64,000 nt of DNA from Clostridia bacterium. GTDB taxonomy: Bacteria > Bacillota > Clostridia > Christensenellales > CAG-138. Location: assembly GCA_017523925.1 (NCBI GenBank), contig JAFWVQ010000020.1, positions 59,969-123,968 of the forward strand. The letters are read 5' to 3'. This document shows positions 44,795 through 53,028 of this stretch, piece by piece. The position numbers and the translations under genes are program-made. The stretch's first letter is position 1, and each line of letters begins with the position of its first letter. The notes under the pieces were generated by a model, which did no database searches, had not been told where the DNA came from, and saw nothing but the letters and a program-made list of their open reading frames with translations.

Positions 44795-45460
44795 TCAATC
44801 TACGAAATTCTTGATAAAACTGCGCCTGTGGATCGGGCAGGGTCCGTATTCTCTGAGCGCATCGATATGCTGCTTCGTGCCGTAGCCAACGTTCCGTTCA
44901 AAGCCATACTGCGGGTACTGTTCGGCGAGACGAACCATGAAGCGGTCCCTTTCCACCTTCGCAACGATGCTGGCGGCGGCGATAGAATAGCAGATGGAGT
45001 CGCCATGAATGAGCGGATGCTGTTCGGCGTTTATATCGAGATCCTTGACCGCGTCCACAAACACGGTTTCGCACGAAACGCCCTTTGAAAGCATGTCCTC
45101 GAAGGCAAGCTTGAACGCAAGCTTGGTTGCCTGCAATATGTTTATCTCGTCGATCGTTTTTTCATCAACGAATGCCACGCCGTATGCAAGCGCCGCTTCG
45201 GTGATACTCGCATGAAGCAGCTCGAGCTTTTTCTTGCTGAGCTTCTTTGAGTCGTTCACACCCTCTATAAGGCAGTTTGGCGGCATCATAACGCAAGCGG
45301 TCACAACGGGTCCTGCTAGCGGTCCCCTTCCCACTTCGTCCATTCCCGCAACGGCAGTACCGCGCGTCCAAAACGGAAGCTCATTTTGGCTCATGAGCAT
45401 CAGGCGCTCGGCCTCGGGCACCTTTGGCTTGCGTGCTCGAGTGTTTGTTTCCCCCTCCAT
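44795..45460 (-). CDS. rnhB: ribonuclease HII
   Basis: The 221-residue protein has GMDEVGRGPLAGPV (D41, E42), NDSKKLSKKK, FVDAVKDL and SIAAASIVAKVERD, the RNase HII catalytic set. It removes single ribonucleotides and RNA from hybrids. The N-terminal ~30 residues are an extra basic segment. GGAGA (within the end of rbgA) precedes the ATG; rbgA ends 4 nt upstream. The window therefore encodes both RNase HI and HII. Confidence 0.96.
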   Translation of the reverse strand: MEGETNTRARKPKVPEAERLMLMSQNELPFWTRGTAVAGMDEVGRGPLAGPVVTACVMMPPNCLIEGVNDSKKLSKKKLELLHASITEAALAYGVAFVDEKTIDEINILQATKLAFKLAFEDMLSKGVSCETVFVDAVKDLDINAEQHPLIHGDSICYSIAAASIVAKVERDRFMVRLAEQYPQYGFERNVGYGTKQHIDALREYGPCPIHRRSFIKNFVD

Positions 45461-45464
45461 GCGA

Positions 45465-46370
45465 TTATTCTCCCTCTATGCTCTGCGTATCATCGTGCGG
45501 ATCATCCGCGGGCGGAAGATCATCCTCAGGGTTTTCAAGGGCGATATTGGCGATCTTGCCTCCCCGATACTCATCGAGCACTATCCTTGCGGCTCGTTCG
45601 GTGTCAAGATGACCTCCCGAAAGTATGAACCCGCGGCTTCTACAAACGCCTTCGAGCAGCTCAAACGGGAGCTCGGCATCCTTATCGAGCTTCTTATACC
45701 TTGAAACAAGCTCATTCGGGCAGAGCTTCATCAGATCAAAGAGCAGCAGCGATGCGATCTCCTCAGTATCGAGCACGTCGTCACGGATAGAGCCGATATA
45801 GGCAAGATGCTTTGCAAGCGTTTCGTTCTCAAGCTTGCCCCAGAGAAGACCGGGCGTATCGAGCAGCTCGAGATAATCGGACACCTTGACCCACTGCTTG
45901 CTCTTCGTAACGCCCGGACGGTCGCCGACCTGGGCTCTTGCCGCGCCCGCGATACGGTTTATCAGCGTTGATTTGCCTACGTTGGGAACGCCTATCACCA
46001 TCGCACGCAGCACCTTCCTTATGCCCTTTTCCTTGTATCTTTGAAGAATAGGCTTTCCTGCACTCTCGATGATCGAAACGGCAGTTTTTCTTGCGGACTG
46101 CGAAGTGGAAACGAGTTCGGCGGCGGTTATGCCAAGAGAGCGAAAATGCGCGATCCATGCCTTGTTTTGCTCACGCGAGGAAAGATCGCTCTTATTCATA
46201 AACACTACACGGAGCTTATTTTTAAAGAGGCTTTCGAAATCGGGGTTGCGGCAGGCGAGCGGACAGCGCGCATCCACCACCTCGACCACGATATCCACAA
46301 GCTTTACGTTTTCTTCAAGCATCCGCCGAGCCTTCGCCATATGCCCGGGGTACCAGTTGATAGTTTGCAT
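45465..46370 (-). CDS. rbgA: ribosome biogenesis GTPase RbgA (YlqF)
   Basis: The 301-residue circularly permuted GTPase shows its motifs in the order G4 (MNKSDL), G1 (GVPNVGKST), G3 (DTPGLLW). The N-terminal INWYPGHMAKA is diagnostic for RbgA, which completes 50S assembly. The C-terminus has an acidic tail (ENPEDDLPPADDPHDD). The frame is open upstream, but GGAGG just 5 nt before ATG 46370 and the rplS terminator at 46402-46431 fix the start. rnhB follows after 4 nt. No obvious own promoter was seen, so expression may rely on read-through. Confidence 0.95.
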   Translation of the reverse strand: MQTINWYPGHMAKARRMLEENVKLVDIVVEVVDARCPLACRNPDFESLFKNKLRVVFMNKSDLSSREQNKAWIAHFRSLGITAAELVSTSQSARKTAVSIIESAGKPILQRYKEKGIRKVLRAMVIGVPNVGKSTLINRIAGAARAQVGDRPGVTKSKQWVKVSDYLELLDTPGLLWGKLENETLAKHLAYIGSIRDDVLDTEEIASLLLFDLMKLCPNELVSRYKKLDKDAELPFELLEGVCRSRGFILSGGHLDTERAARIVLDEYRGGKIANIALENPEDDLPPADDPHDDTQSIEGE

Positions 46371-46401
46371 TCCATCCTCCGTTTGCTTCGCCTGTAATTT
46401 A

Positions 46402-46431
46402 GAAAATGCCTCCCGATTAGGGTCGGGAGGC
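46402..46431 (-). terminator. terminator of rplS
   Basis: Minus strand: 9-bp perfect stem GCCTCCCGA/TCGGGAGGC (46423-46431 with 46408-46416), then ATTTTCTAAATT. It separates rplS from rbgA. Confidence 0.85.
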
Positions 46432-46455
46432 GATGGAGCCAAGCTCCTTTAGCTC

Positions 46456-46809
46456 TTATTTGGTTACGATGCGCTCCTTGATCTTGGCGGCCTTACCGGT
46501 CCTCTCGCGGAGGTAGTAAAGCTTGGCGCGGCGCACGACACCGTGACGCACAACTTCGATCCTGCCGATACGGGGGCTGTGGTAAGGGAAGGTCCTCTCA
46601 ACGCCGATACCGTAGCTGATGCGGCGAACGGTGGAGCTCTTGCGGATGCCGCCGCCCTGCATCTTGATAACGATGCCCTCGAAGTTCTGTAGCCTCTCGC
46701 GGTTGCCTTCAACGACCTTGACGAATACGCGAACGGTATCGCCGATCTCGAGCTTGGGGAGGTCTGTTCTAAGCTGCTCTTTTTCGAGCTCTCTGATGAT
46801 GTCTGACAT
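46456..46809 (-). CDS. rplS: 50S ribosomal protein L19
   Basis: The 117-residue protein contains [27 protein letters not shown] L19 sequence and [18 protein letters not shown] near the end. L19 sits at the 30S-50S interface. GGAG precedes the ATG by 6 nt. It has its own promoter (46877-46905), a ~70-nt leader and a terminator, so it is transcribed independently of trmD despite the conserved order. Confidence 0.98.
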   Translation of the reverse strand: MSDIIRELEKEQLRTDLPKLEIGDTVRVFVKVVEGNRERLQNFEGIVIKMQGGGIRKSSTVRRISYGIGVERTFPYHSPRIGRIEVVRHGVVRRAKLYYLRERTGKAAKIKERIVTK

Positions 46810-46876
46810 ATTAAACTCCTTTTATACAGATGTTCTTAACCGACCTGCGGCCATTGGACCATCCAAATGCCATAAA

Positions 46877-46905
46877 ATTATAGCATATGTTTACCGCAAA
46901 TGCAA
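46877..46905 (-). promoter_or_regulatory. sigma-A promoter of rplS
   Basis: Minus strand: TTGCAT (46900-46905), 17-bp spacer ending TGC, TATAAT (46877-46882). The leader downstream (46810-46870) contains GGTCC/GGCC-type complementary segments and could be an L19 leader; not resolved by eye. Confidence 0.8.
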
Positions 46906-46972
46906 GCAAAAATGCAGTATTCACCATGCAATTTTGATATATTAGCTGTAAAATCAGCGTTTGAGCGCGGCT

Positions 46973-47707
46973 TCAGATCTCAAACCCGCATTGCCGCAGA
47001 TACTCGATATCCTTTTCGGACAGCGAAGCGGTCATTAATAGATCTGGCCTGTTTTCGGCAGTGGTCAGAAGCGCCTTTCTGCGCCGCCATTTTTGTATCT
47101 CGGCATGGTTTCCGTTCAAAAGGACCTCCGGAACGTCCAATCCACGAAAACTTGCCGGACGCGTGTACTGCGGATACTCGAGAAGGCCGCTGCCCGAGAA
47201 GCTCTCTTCCTCGGCGGATTCATCCGAGCCGAGCACGCCCGGGATAAACCTCGAAAGGCAATCTATCAGCACCATAGCAGGAAGCTCTCCGCCGGTAAGA
47301 ACGTAGTCCCCTATCGAGATCTCGTCGTCCATAAGCGTCATCACGCGCTCGTCGATCCCTTCGTAGTGGCCGGCAAGTATGAGCAGGCGCTCCTCGCAGG
47401 CAAGCTCCCTTGCAAGGGCGGTAGTAAGGCGTTTGCCGCGCGGACCCATATAGATGCAGCGCGGCTTTATGGCGCTTTGAGCGGTCACTGCCTCCACGCA
47501 GTCAAATATCGGCTGCGCCAGCATCACCATCCCGGCGCCGCCTCCATACGGGTAGTCGTCCGTATTGTGATGCTTATTCGCCGAATAGTCACGGATATTA
47601 TGCGCATGGAATTCAAGGATGCCATTTTCCTCGGCGCGTCCGAGGATGCTTGAATGTATGGTCTCTCCGAACATCTCGGGGAATATCGTCAGAATATCAA
47701 TCCTCAA
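46973..47707 (-). CDS. trmD: tRNA (guanine-N1)-methyltransferase TrmD
   Basis: The 244-residue SPOUT methyltransferase has IDILTIFPEMF at the N-terminus, LAGHYEGIDERV and the knot segment ISIGDYVLTGGELPAMVLID. It makes m1G37 in tRNAs to prevent frameshifting. It starts at TTG 47707, inside the last codons of rimM (11-nt overlap). The SD GGAGG lies within rimM, 9 nt upstream. The overlap implies coupled translation with rimM. Confidence 0.97.
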   Translation of the reverse strand: MRIDILTIFPEMFGETIHSSILGRAEENGILEFHAHNIRDYSANKHHNTDDYPYGGGAGMVMLAQPIFDCVEAVTAQSAIKPRCIYMGPRGKRLTTALARELACEERLLILAGHYEGIDERVMTLMDDEISIGDYVLTGGELPAMVLIDCLSRFIPGVLGSDESAEEESFSGSGLLEYPQYTRPASFRGLDVPEVLLNGNHAEIQKWRRRKALLTTAENRPDLLMTASLSEKDIEYLRQCGFEI

Positions 47708-48218
47708 AGAGCCCTACCTCCGCAAGCACATCTGCATTGAATACGATCAGCTTATTCTCAACGTCGACCTTATCGAGCAGCTTTTTCAGAGCAGGCACGG
47801 AAAGCTTTTTCTCGCCGCGAACAACGTAAACGTCGTTTGCATTTGTTTCGTAAACGTCCTCAACTCTGCCGAGCTCTTCGCCGCAGGAGGATACCACACG
47901 GCATCCGATGATATCGCTCACAAAATACGTGCCCTCGGGAAGCTTGACGGCATGCGCCCTATCCACGCAGAGATACTTGTTTCTCAGGGTCTCAGCCTGC
48001 TCAACGCTGTCCACACCCTCGATCTTCACGATCACCCCGCTCTCGGTTGCGGCTTTTGCTGCAATTACCGAAACACTTTCATACCGTGAGTCGGAAAGCT
48101 CGATATAAGCAGCCTTCAGTTTTTTGAAACGCGCGGGGTCGTCCGTGAGCGGCAGCAGCTTGAGCTCGCCGTGTACGCCGTGAGGACGCAGAATTAGACC
48201 TATACGAAAAAAATCCAT
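47697..48218 (-). CDS. rimM: 16S rRNA processing protein RimM
   Basis: The 173-residue protein has N-terminal IGLILRPHGVHGELKLLPLTD (RimM domain) and a C-terminal PRC barrel (VEDVYETNANDVYVV, then ALKKLLDKVDVEN). It assists 30S head maturation and binds S19. The frame extends upstream but family N-terminus and GGAAAAG support ATG 48218. It is separated from khpA by 96 nt containing a large hairpin, and overlaps trmD by 11 nt. Confidence 0.95.
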   Translation of the reverse strand: MDFFRIGLILRPHGVHGELKLLPLTDDPARFKKLKAAYIELSDSRYESVSVIAAKAATESGVIVKIEGVDSVEQAETLRNKYLCVDRAHAVKLPEGTYFVSDIIGCRVVSSCGEELGRVEDVYETNANDVYVVRGEKKLSVPALKKLLDKVDVENKLIVFNADVLAEVGLFED

Positions 48219-48259
48219 TATCTTTTCCAAGCCTTTCAGATGTTTTGCGCTGCCGAAAA

Positions 48260-48308
48260 TTTGAAAAAAGCGTGGTATGAGCAATGCCCTTCCCTGCGCT
48301 TTTTCAAA
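48260..48308 (-). terminator. hairpin between khpA and rimM (possible attenuator)
   Basis: Minus strand: TTTGAAAAAGCG (48297-48308) pairs with CGCTTTTTTCAAA (48260-48272) apart from one bulged T; loop ~24 nt. The 3' arm is U-rich and is followed by TTTTCGG. It could terminate part of the transcripts or mark an RNA processing site. Confidence 0.55.
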
Positions 48309-48314
48309 TAGTTG

Positions 48315-48653
48315 TTACATTATATCCACGCGATACTTGATATCGCCCTTTACGGTCGCGGCGCGCACAACAGTGCGGATCGCCTTGGCGATCCTGCCCT
48401 GCTTGCCGATTACCTTGCCGGTATCGTCCTTAGCAACGGTGAGCGCGATGGTAACGACGTTCTCATCGTCGGTATCGGCGGGTTCGCCTTCGGCATCGTG
48501 CTCATTGGCCTGATCGTCACGCTCAGAGCTCTGCTCGGCGTCATTGGGCTTTATCTCCACTTTGACCGCGTCCGGCTCATCAACGAGGTTCTTCGCGATG
48601 TATTCAACAAGCGCGATCACCTCTTCAGTGGTGATGTTCTTCTTTTCTTCCAT
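48315..48653 (-). CDS. khpA: KH-domain RNA-binding protein KhpA (YlqC-like), with acidic insertion
   Basis: The 112-residue protein starts EEKKNITTEEVIALVEYIAKNLVDEPDAVKV-like, as KhpA does. It has the KH GxxG loop in GKVIGKQGRIAKAIRTVVRAA. Between them (~45-72) is a ~28-residue acidic, Glu/Asp-rich insertion absent from the ~75-residue family norm. KhpA binds RNA, with KhpB in many Firmicutes. The ATG overlaps the rpsP stop (TGATG). The insertion lies where a loop between beta strands is expected. Confidence 0.9.
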   Translation of the reverse strand: MEEKKNITTEEVIALVEYIAKNLVDEPDAVKVEIKPNDAEQSSERDDQANEHDAEGEPADTDDENVVTIALTVAKDDTGKVIGKQGRIAKAIRTVVRAATVKGDIKYRVDIM

Positions 48654-48895
48654 CAGTCGATAACGCCGTTCTTCTTGAACAGTCCGCGAACGGTCTCGGT
48701 GGGCTGAGCGCCGTTCTTGATCCACTGCCTGGCCTTCTCGGCGTTAACAACGACCTCAGCGGGATCGGTGAGGGTGTTGTAGTAACCGAGTTCCTCTACG
48801 AAAGCACCGTCACGAGGTGCGCGGGAGTCGGCGACGATGATGCGGTAGAAGGGAGCCTTCTTTGCGCCCATTCTGCGAAGCCTGATCTTAAGCAT
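48653..48895 (-). CDS. rpsP: 30S ribosomal protein S16
   Basis: The 80-residue protein begins [20 protein letters not shown] and continues [20 protein letters not shown], the S16 signature. GGAGG lies 8 nt before ATG 48895, excluding the longer open frame. It starts 71 nt after ffh and overlaps khpA by 1 nt. Confidence 0.98.
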   Translation of the reverse strand: MLKIRLRRMGAKKAPFYRIIVADSRAPRDGAFVEELGYYNTLTDPAEVVVNAEKARQWIKNGAQPTETVRGLFKKNGVID

Positions 48896-48966
48896 GATAG
48901 TTCCTCCTAAGAAATAATAAATGATTATTCGTTTTATATCCAAACGGCAGAGCCGGGTTTGGCAAA

Positions 48967-50319
48967 TCAATCGGGCAGACCCTGTTTTCCAAACAGGCTG
49001 CGCAGCAGTCCCCTGCGCTTTTTACCCTTGCCCGTGAACTGCTTCATGAGCTGACGGGACTGTTCAAACTGCTTGAGAAGTCGGTTGACGTCCTGAACGC
49101 TCGTTCCGCTGCCGGCCGCTATGCGCTTTTTGCGGCTCGCATTCAGGATCTCGGGTTTTCTGCGCTCCTTCGGGGTCATGGAGGTGATTATCGCCTCCAT
49201 GCGGCCTGTCGCCTTCCTGTCGATCTCAACGTCCTTGAGCTTCGATGCGTCTATTCCCGGCATCATGCCGAGTATGTCCTCCATGGAGCCCATCTTCTTC
49301 ATCTGCTGGAACTGCTCCAGGAAATCGTCAAGCGTGAACTCGTCGTTCTTGATCTTGTTCGCAAGCTCAAGCGCCTGCTTTTCATCGAACGCCTGCTCCG
49401 CCTTTTCTATGAGAGTGAGCACGTCGCCCATGCCAAGTATCCTCGAAGCCATGCGGTCGGGATAGAAGGGCTCGATATCGGTAAGCTTCTCACCGATGCC
49501 CGAGAATTTGATGGGCTTGCCGGTGACCTGGCGAACGGAGAGCGCTGCGCCGCCGCGGGTGTCGCCGTCGAGCTTAGTGATGATAACGCCGGTGAGACCG
49601 AGTTTTTCATTGAAGGTCTTGGCAGCGTTTACCGCGTCCTGACCCGTCATCGCGTCGACCACAAGCAGAGTTTCAGCGGGCCTTGCGAATTCCTTGATAG
49701 CGGCGATCTCGTCCATCATGCCCTCGTCGATGTGAAGACGGCCTGCGGTATCTATGATAACAAGATCGAGCAATCTGCTTTCGGCGAATGCGATCGCTTC
49801 TTCAACGGTTTTGACCGGATCCTGTGTTCCGCGCTCAAAGACCGGAACACCAACCTTTTCGCCAACGACCTGAAGCTGGGTGATAGCGGCGGGTCGATAG
49901 ATATCACACGCGACGAGCAGCGGCTTTTTCTGCTGAGTCTTGGCCAGATAGGCGGCAAGCTTGCCTGCCATGGTGGTTTTGCCCGCGCCCTGAAGACCTG
50001 CGAGAAGGAATATCGAGGGCTTTCTCGGTCCGAATTCGAGCTTTGCGACCGATCCGCCCATAAGAGTGGTGAGCTCTTCGTTTACGATCTTGATGATCTG
50101 CTGAGAAGGCGTCAGGCTTTCAAGCACCTCGGTGCCGACGGCACGCTCGGAAACGGTGTTGATGAATGATTTTACAACGGTGAAGTTTACGTCCGCCTCA
50201 AGCAGCGCAAGCTTGACCTCGCGCATCGCTTCCTTGACCTCTTTTTCGGTCAGCTTGCCGCGATTGCCTAATTTTTTAAAGATATTTTGAAGCTTTGAAG
50301 AAAGTCCCTCAAATGCCAT
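48967..50319 (-). CDS. ffh: signal recognition particle GTPase Ffh
   Basis: The 450-residue protein has an N domain ([18 protein letters not shown]), GTPase G motifs ([37 protein letters not shown]) and a C-terminal Met-rich M domain ([18 protein letters not shown]) that binds 4.5S RNA and signal peptides. It overlaps ylxM by 11 nt. The ylxM-ffh-rpsP order is conserved in Firmicutes. Confidence 0.98.
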   Translation of the reverse strand: MAFEGLSSKLQNIFKKLGNRGKLTEKEVKEAMREVKLALLEADVNFTVVKSFINTVSERAVGTEVLESLTPSQQIIKIVNEELTTLMGGSVAKLEFGPRKPSIFLLAGLQGAGKTTMAGKLAAYLAKTQQKKPLLVACDIYRPAAITQLQVVGEKVGVPVFERGTQDPVKTVEEAIAFAESRLLDLVIIDTAGRLHIDEGMMDEIAAIKEFARPAETLLVVDAMTGQDAVNAAKTFNEKLGLTGVIITKLDGDTRGGAALSVRQVTGKPIKFSGIGEKLTDIEPFYPDRMASRILGMGDVLTLIEKAEQAFDEKQALELANKIKNDEFTLDDFLEQFQQMKKMGSMEDILGMMPGIDASKLKDVEIDRKATGRMEAIITSMTPKERRKPEILNASRKKRIAAGSGTSVQDVNRLLKQFEQSRQLMKQFTGKGKKRRGLLRSLFGKQGLPD

Positions 50320-50674
50320 CGTTACCCTCCGTTATATCCGAAAGCTCGGAAAGTAGAGAAAACAGTTTTATGCAGGCGGGATCGACCGATCTCTCGCCCA
50401 ATGCTGGCTCAAGCTCCTGCCTTATCGCGTGAACAAGCTTTTTGATCCGCCTGTCCTTTTCAATAAGATGAAGCCTCGCTTCCATTTCAACGAGCGTTCT
50501 TTCACCGCGAGCGATCGCATCTCGGACGCCCTGGCGTGAGATGCCGCGCTGTTCCGCTATCTCGCTGAGTGACAGATCCTCGTCGCAGGTCAGACGCAGC
50601 GCGTCAAGCTGGGTATCGGTCAAAAACGAGCCGTAGTAATCAAGGAGAAGGCTGAGTTCCAATCGGTCGAGCAT
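50309..50674 (-). CDS. ylxM: YlxM-family helix-turn-helix protein
   Basis: The 121-residue protein has a sigma-70 region 4-like helix-turn-helix at ~20-65 (LTDTQLDALRLTCDEDLS, then SEIAEQRGISRQGVRDAI). YlxM usually precedes ffh; it is thought to modulate SRP, and its regulatory role is not settled. GGAGG with a 5-nt gap supports ATG 50674 rather than GTG 50680. The leader has a perfect 9-bp inverted repeat (50691-50716) that could be its operator. Confidence 0.93.
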   Translation of the reverse strand: MLDRLELSLLLDYYGSFLTDTQLDALRLTCDEDLSLSEIAEQRGISRQGVRDAIARGERTLVEMEARLHLIEKDRRIKKLVHAIRQELEPALGERSVDPACIKLFSLLSELSDITEGNDGI

Positions 50675-50690
50675 GGGCACCTCCTCGCAT

Positions 50691-50716
50691 ACTGTAAAGG
50701 TTTTAAGCTTTACAGT
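50691..50716. repeat. 9-bp inverted repeat in the ylxM leader (operator-like)
   Basis: ACTGTAAAG (50691-50699), 8-bp centre, CTTTACAGT (50708-50716): a perfect dyad between the transcription start (~50715) and the SD. A related TTTACAGT half-site occurs at ~50779. It could be an operator or an SD-proximal hairpin. Confidence 0.6.
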
Positions 50717-50721
50717 GCAAT

Positions 50722-50749
50722 ATTATAGCAGGTTTTTTCAAAAAGTCAA
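50722..50749 (-). promoter_or_regulatory. extended -10 sigma-A promoter of ylxM-ffh
   Basis: Minus strand: TTGACT (50744-50749), 16-bp spacer ending TGC, TATAAT (50722-50727). Confidence 0.85.
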
Positions 50750-50784
50750 CACAAGTACGAAAACCGCGAGCATATATTTTACAG

Positions 50785-51303
50785 TCATGCGCTGTTCTTA
50801 CTTTCAAACAGCGAATGAAGCTTGGCGGCGAGCACATGATAATCGGGCGGAAAAGCATTCATTCCGCTTGCACATATCCTTTCGCCGTTCTCAAGCTCGA
50901 GCTCGAGCCAAAAACCCATTCCGTCGCAAACATCGGGATCGTTCTCGTTGAAGCCGTTCCATGAAGCGATATTAAGCCTTCCGAGCTCATCAGTAAGCTC
51001 GTTATAGAGCTCCATGCTGCCGCGTCTGCGCTTCGCAAGACAGTTTTTGCGCGAGTGCTCGCCCTTGCCTTCATCCCACCAATTTCCGAAGTAATTGGAT
51101 ATGCGCAGCCCATCAACGGTTTTGATAAGCTCGAATTCGCTCTCCTCGGCGGTGCTGCCGTATTCGTGAAGCACGAGTTTTGCGAATCGAAGCGCCACCG
51201 GCCTGCGCTTTGCGCGCTTGTTCATCCACCAAATCAGAATAATAATAGCGGCGGCAAGCACGATGCCGATCGGTATCAGAATTATCCACGGAATATGAGG
51301 CAT
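50785..51303 (-). CDS. hypothetical protein with one N-terminal membrane helix
   Basis: The 172-residue protein has one hydrophobic helix (~5-26, IPWIILIPIGIVLAAAIIIL) followed by a basic NKRAKRR stop, so the C-terminal ~140 residues should be cytoplasmic. That part is mixed alpha/beta with Trp-rich NYFGNWWDEGKG and ELELENGERICASGMNAFPPDY. I do not recognise a family. AGGAGG-type sequence precedes the ATG. The tryptophanase-like gene upstream ends in a terminator, so it may have separate expression; no clear promoter was identified. Confidence 0.7.
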   Translation of the reverse strand: MPHIPWIILIPIGIVLAAAIIILIWWMNKRAKRRPVALRFAKLVLHEYGSTAEESEFELIKTVDGLRISNYFGNWWDEGKGEHSRKNCLAKRRRGSMELYNELTDELGRLNIASWNGFNENDPDVCDGMGFWLELELENGERICASGMNAFPPDYHVLAAKLHSLFESKNSA

Positions 51304-51315
51304 ACAGTCCTCCTT

Positions 51316-51350
51316 TCAAAAACGATCGGGCCGAAGCATATGCCCGGCCC
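51316..51350 (-). terminator. terminator of the tryptophanase-like gene
   Basis: Minus strand: GGGCCG (51345-51350) pairs with CGGCCC (51328-51333), followed by GATCGTTTTTG. Confidence 0.75.
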
Positions 51351-51377
51351 TCAAAGGAAACCAAAGTATTGGGATTA

Positions 51378-52823
51378 TCACAGTGATTCGCCGAAATCGG
51401 AGCGGAACTTCTCGGCAAGCTTTTCGGGCCAATCCGAGTTGGCATCGAGCGCATCGTAGAAATTGTGCAGACCTTCGGTCTCAAAGTGCAGACCACCGAT
51501 CATATCGCGGTTATCATACAGCCAGCAGATGCGGTCGATGAGGTAGTTCATCTGCGAAACGGTATAAACCCTGCGCGGAACGGCGAGGCGAACGAGTTCC
51601 ATCGCGCCGTAGGGCTCCACGTTCGGATCGTCCCAGGGCTCATCTATACCGCCGCGCTCCATGCCGCGAGCTCCGGAAGCGATGTAGACCGCCGCCGCAA
51701 GCGCGCCTGCGGGATAATCGGTCCTTGCAATATGCGGAACGAATTTCGAAGCATCAAGATGGCAGCCCAGACCGCCCGGAGGCGTTACAACGGGGATCCC
51801 CGCATCCTCGAGCTCATTTGCAAGATACTCTATGAACTGCGGTCCCTGAGCGATGATGTTTTCGTCCATGGTGTCGTCAAGGCCAACACGGATAGCTTCC
51901 ATCTCCTTAACGCTCATGCCGCCGAAGGTCGGGAAGCCCTCAAACGAGGAAACGAAGGTTTTGATGTATTCAAACTGTTTTTGATCGTTGAGGATGATGG
52001 CGCCCCCCCTGCCGAAGCCTAGCTTGCGCGCCGAGAAATAGATGATGTCCATAGCATCGGACATGGTGCGAACTATCTCGCGAATGCTCTTATCCTGATA
52101 CGCATTCTCGCGGGTCTTGATGAAATGAAGATTATCCTGGAGCAGGCTCGCGTCAAGGATCGAAAGCACGTTATACTTTTTGCAAAGCTCGGAGACAGCG
52201 AGCATATTGTCAAGGGCGATGGGCTGACCGCCAATGAGGTTCGTTCCGGCCTCGATGCGAACGAAAGCGACGTTGTCTCCCTGTTCCTTGAGCACTTTTT
52301 CGAGCTTTTCAAGGTCGAAATCGCCCTTGAAGGGATCGCTGCTCTGCTTTTCGAGGCCTTCTTCGCGCAGACAGATAACGAAATCTCCGCCGCAGTACTT
52401 GATCTTGCCCACAGAGGTGCCGAACTGGAAGTTCATCGGAACGATACTGCCGGGCTTGGGCTGAACGTAGGCAAGTGCAAGCATATGTTCGCATGCCCTG
52501 CCCTGATGCACGGGAAGGAAGTAATCCTTATTGAAGATCTCCTTGATCTTATCGGCAAGCCTGAAATAGGTCTTGCTTCCCGCATACGCATCATCGCCGA
52601 TCATCATGGCGCCGAGCTGCTCGTTGGTCATCGCGTTAACGCCGCTGTCGGTGAGCATATCAAGATACACGTCCGCAGAGTCGATGCGGTAGGAATTGAA
52701 GCCCGCACGGCGGATCGCCTTGACCCTCTCTTCAACGGGAAGGATCTCCGTTTTCTGAACGATGCAGACCTTGTGCATCTCAAGGGGCAGCGCGTTTCTT
52801 CTATAATATCCGACCTTATCCAT
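51378..52823 (-). CDS. tryptophanase/tyrosine phenol-lyase-family PLP lyase, divergent active site
   Basis: The 481-residue beta-eliminating lyase has DMLTDSGVNAMTNEQ, DDAYAGSKTYF, VHQGRACEH, AGTNLIGGQP, FPTFGGMSVKEMEA and MERGGIDEP, all family signatures; the PLP lysine is in FSARKLGFGRGG. From memory of the family, the Arg that contacts PLP O3' (R217 in tyrosine phenol-lyase, R226 in TnaA) is Leu here (DASLLQDN). The T124/D137 position is Gly, while the MER arginine of tyrosine phenol-lyase is kept. Substrate is therefore uncertain. AGGAG supports ATG 52823. Monocistronic, with its own promoter. Confidence 0.88.
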   Translation of the reverse strand: MDKVGYYRRNALPLEMHKVCIVQKTEILPVEERVKAIRRAGFNSYRIDSADVYLDMLTDSGVNAMTNEQLGAMMIGDDAYAGSKTYFRLADKIKEIFNKDYFLPVHQGRACEHMLALAYVQPKPGSIVPMNFQFGTSVGKIKYCGGDFVICLREEGLEKQSSDPFKGDFDLEKLEKVLKEQGDNVAFVRIEAGTNLIGGQPIALDNMLAVSELCKKYNVLSILDASLLQDNLHFIKTRENAYQDKSIREIVRTMSDAMDIIYFSARKLGFGRGGAIILNDQKQFEYIKTFVSSFEGFPTFGGMSVKEMEAIRVGLDDTMDENIIAQGPQFIEYLANELEDAGIPVVTPPGGLGCHLDASKFVPHIARTDYPAGALAAAVYIASGARGMERGGIDEPWDDPNVEPYGAMELVRLAVPRRVYTVSQMNYLIDRICWLYDNRDMIGGLHFETEGLHNFYDALDANSDWPEKLAEKFRSDFGESL

Positions 52824-52870
52824 TTTATATAGCTCCTTTCGGGCAAGATAATGATTAAATCCGTTTGTTT

Positions 52871-52897
52871 CGCAGGAAAAAACTATTTTTTCCCGCG
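52871..52897 (-). promoter_or_regulatory. 5'-terminal mRNA hairpin of the tryptophanase-like gene
   Basis: Minus strand: CGCGGGAAAAAA pairs with TTTTTTCCTGCG (12 bp with one G-U), loop TAG. It begins within a few bases of the predicted transcription start (~52901). It may protect the mRNA or regulate translation; no TnaC-like leader peptide was found. Confidence 0.5.
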
Positions 52898-52905
52898 CTA
52901 TTACC

Positions 52906-52934
52906 ATATTATACCCATGAGCGGTAATTGTCAA
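52906..52934 (-). promoter_or_regulatory. sigma-A promoter of the tryptophanase-like gene
   Basis: Minus strand: TTGACA (52929-52934), then TAATAT at 17 bp (52906-52911) or TATAAT at 15 bp (52908-52913). Either pairing places transcription near 52900. The AT-rich DNA from here to 53028 shows nothing else recognisable. Confidence 0.7.
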
Positions 52935-53028
52935 AGCGTTTAACGAAGTTATTTACTACCGTTAATAGATTTGCCACATTTTAATTAATTATTACTTACA
53001 ATAAACTTTACACGTCTGCAATAGCAAA

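Noticed and set aside
52824..52907. TnaC-like leader peptide before the tryptophanase-like gene
   Set aside because: The only upstream ATG is in frame with the enzyme and lies at the -10 element; no short Trp-containing frame with an SD.
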